A DNA stretch of 42,703 nucleotides from Candidatus Thorarchaeota archaeon (GTDB taxonomy: Archaea > Asgardarchaeota > Thorarchaeia > Thorarchaeales > Thorarchaeaceae), in the NCBI GenBank assembly GCA_004524445.1, contig SDNP01000026.1:1-42703 (forward strand). Direction: 5' to 3'. A program made the position numbers and the translations under genes. How positions within the stretch are numbered: the first letter of the stretch is position 1; each line of letters opens with the position of its first letter. Below the pieces are notes generated by a model. The model ran no database searches, had not been told where the DNA came from, and worked only from the letters and a program-made list of their open reading frames with translations. This document shows, in pieces, positions 41,996 through 42,703 of the stretch.

Positions 41996-42661
41996 GTGGA
42001 ATATGATCCAAGAAACAGGGAGAAATCCAGATTGCTTCCGGAAAAGAGCAAACTAAAGATAGGCAAACACCCAGACAAAGTAGTCATAGCACGGATGGAC
42101 AAGATTGCATTTCCTGAAATCTGCCCAGTTTGTCTTGATGAAGCTGAAGACTTGGTTCCCATCAGTATCTATGACAAAGAAGAAGATGATAGGAGGTATC
42201 TTACTGTCCGTTCAGAGGGCAAGGATCAAGTTGCACCATTTCTTGCAGAAACAAAAGGAGCAGTAACATTCTGGATACCCACCTGTTTGTTTCACGGTAG
42301 CAGGTCCGTGGCAACAACGAAGAAGAAAGTAATGTCCATCGTCGGGTTCATGATTGTGTTCTATCCGCTTTTGTTCTATACTCTTGGAGTCATCACCGCT
42401 CTGCAGTATGAGCGACCATTGATTCCCGTGGCAGCTCCATTGGCTGGAATTTTGATAGCTCTAGTCGCAATCATTGGGTATGGATTCTATCCCAGGGCAT
42501 TGGAAAGGCATTTGAAGTTCATTGATATCGACAGAGCTACGAGTCGGTTTTCCGTGTCCGTTAAGAACGATGAATATAGAAAATCGCTCATCGAACAGAA
42601 TGAGATGCATGCTTCATTGGCCACTGAGATGACAGACAACTTAGAGGAGTGCAAAGGGTAA
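41996..42661 (+). CDS. Membrane protein with N-terminal Cys knuckle, unknown function
   Basis: This protein of about 221 residues has a CPVC knuckle (near residue 44, in FPEICPVCLDEAEDL), a Cys-His pair further on (PTCLFHGS), two hydrophobic helices (MSIVGFMIVFYPLLFYTLGV and VAAPLAGILIALVAIIGYGF) and a soluble tail. The four Cys/His could bind one zinc. The start is uncertain: GTG 41996 lies one base past the previous stop; a GTG at 41963 and an ATG near 42095 are alternatives. No enzymatic motif is seen. It is probably co-transcribed with the small protein upstream. Confidence 0.6.
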   Translation: MEYDPRNREKSRLLPEKSKLKIGKHPDKVVIARMDKIAFPEICPVCLDEAEDLVPISIYDKEEDDRRYLTVRSEGKDQVAPFLAETKGAVTFWIPTCLFHGSRSVATTKKKVMSIVGFMIVFYPLLFYTLGVITALQYERPLIPVAAPLAGILIALVAIIGYGFYPRALERHLKFIDIDRATSRFSVSVKNDEYRKSLIEQNEMHASLATEMTDNLEECKG

Positions 42662-42703
42662 ATAATAAAATGTACCTGATTCTTATTCGTAGCAGGTAGG
42701 AGA

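Noticed and set aside
1..42703. CRISPR arrays, insertion sequences and integrase or phage genes
   Set aside because: No regular repeat-spacer pattern, terminal inverted repeats or transposase or integrase motifs were seen on either strand.

Overview
This window looks like a chromosomal segment of an Asgard archaeon; I cannot fix the lineage within Asgard from sequence alone. The archaeal signs are TTG/GTG/ATG starts behind GGAGG-type ribosome sites, TATA-like boxes, a stand-alone archaeal-type threonyl-tRNA editing domain, the ferredoxin-dependent enzymes IorAB and tungsten AOR, a geranylgeranyl-reductase-family flavoprotein and TrmB-like regulators. The Asgard signs are two eukaryote-like genes: a single-domain gelsolin protein (20979-21248) and a Ras/Rab-type GTPase fused behind a beta-propeller (36284-38614). 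I see no rRNA, tRNA, CRISPR array, insertion sequence or phage genes.

Layout. 1-3.6 kb: the partial start of a SAM methyltransferase gene and a Ca2+-type P-type ATPase. 3.8-9.3 kb: a 2-oxoacid dehydrogenase complex (E1 alpha, E1 beta, E2), interrupted by an opposite-strand membrane protein of unknown function. 9.3-18.5 kb: a carotenoid region with phytoene desaturase and phytoene synthase on the minus strand, then a second desaturase, a UbiA prenyltransferase (lycopene elongase type) and, further on, a CruF-type hydratase. Together these match the haloarchaeal C50 bacterioruberin route. Within the region lie a tungsten aldehyde:ferredoxin oxidoreductase, a winged-helix regulator and two MoaD/ThiS-type ubiquitin-fold proteins; the second of these is translationally coupled to cruF. 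18.6-21.7 kb: lipoate-protein ligase, an AhpD-like protein, a zinc alcohol dehydrogenase, the gelsolin protein and a membrane zinc-ribbon protein.

21.9-29.2 kb: a small unknown protein, a secreted and membrane-anchored purple-acid-phosphatase-like enzyme, a protein built of repeated modules, a degenerate Hef-like SF2 helicase with a stand-alone tRNA-editing domain, a membrane hexapeptide-repeat protein and a geranylgeranyl-reductase-family flavoprotein. 29.2-32.6 kb: a 0.4 kb non-coding stretch followed by three tandem paralogous wHTH/coiled-coil regulators. 32.6-42.7 kb: a DHH phosphoesterase, IorAB, the propeller-GTPase fusion, a nitrate/sulfonate-type ABC importer in convergent halves, and two small unknown proteins.

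The metabolic genes fit ferredoxin-based 2-oxoacid and aldehyde oxidation (IorAB, AOR) beside a lipoate-dependent complex with its own ligase. No E3 (dihydrolipoamide dehydrogenase) is present in the window. The carotenoid, AOR and MoaD genes are interleaved closely enough to suggest co-inheritance. The strongest candidates for something undescribed are the propeller-GTPase fusion, the two ubiquitin-fold proteins with tails beyond Gly-Gly, the gelsolin mini-protein, the triple regulator operon and the helicase/editing-domain pair.
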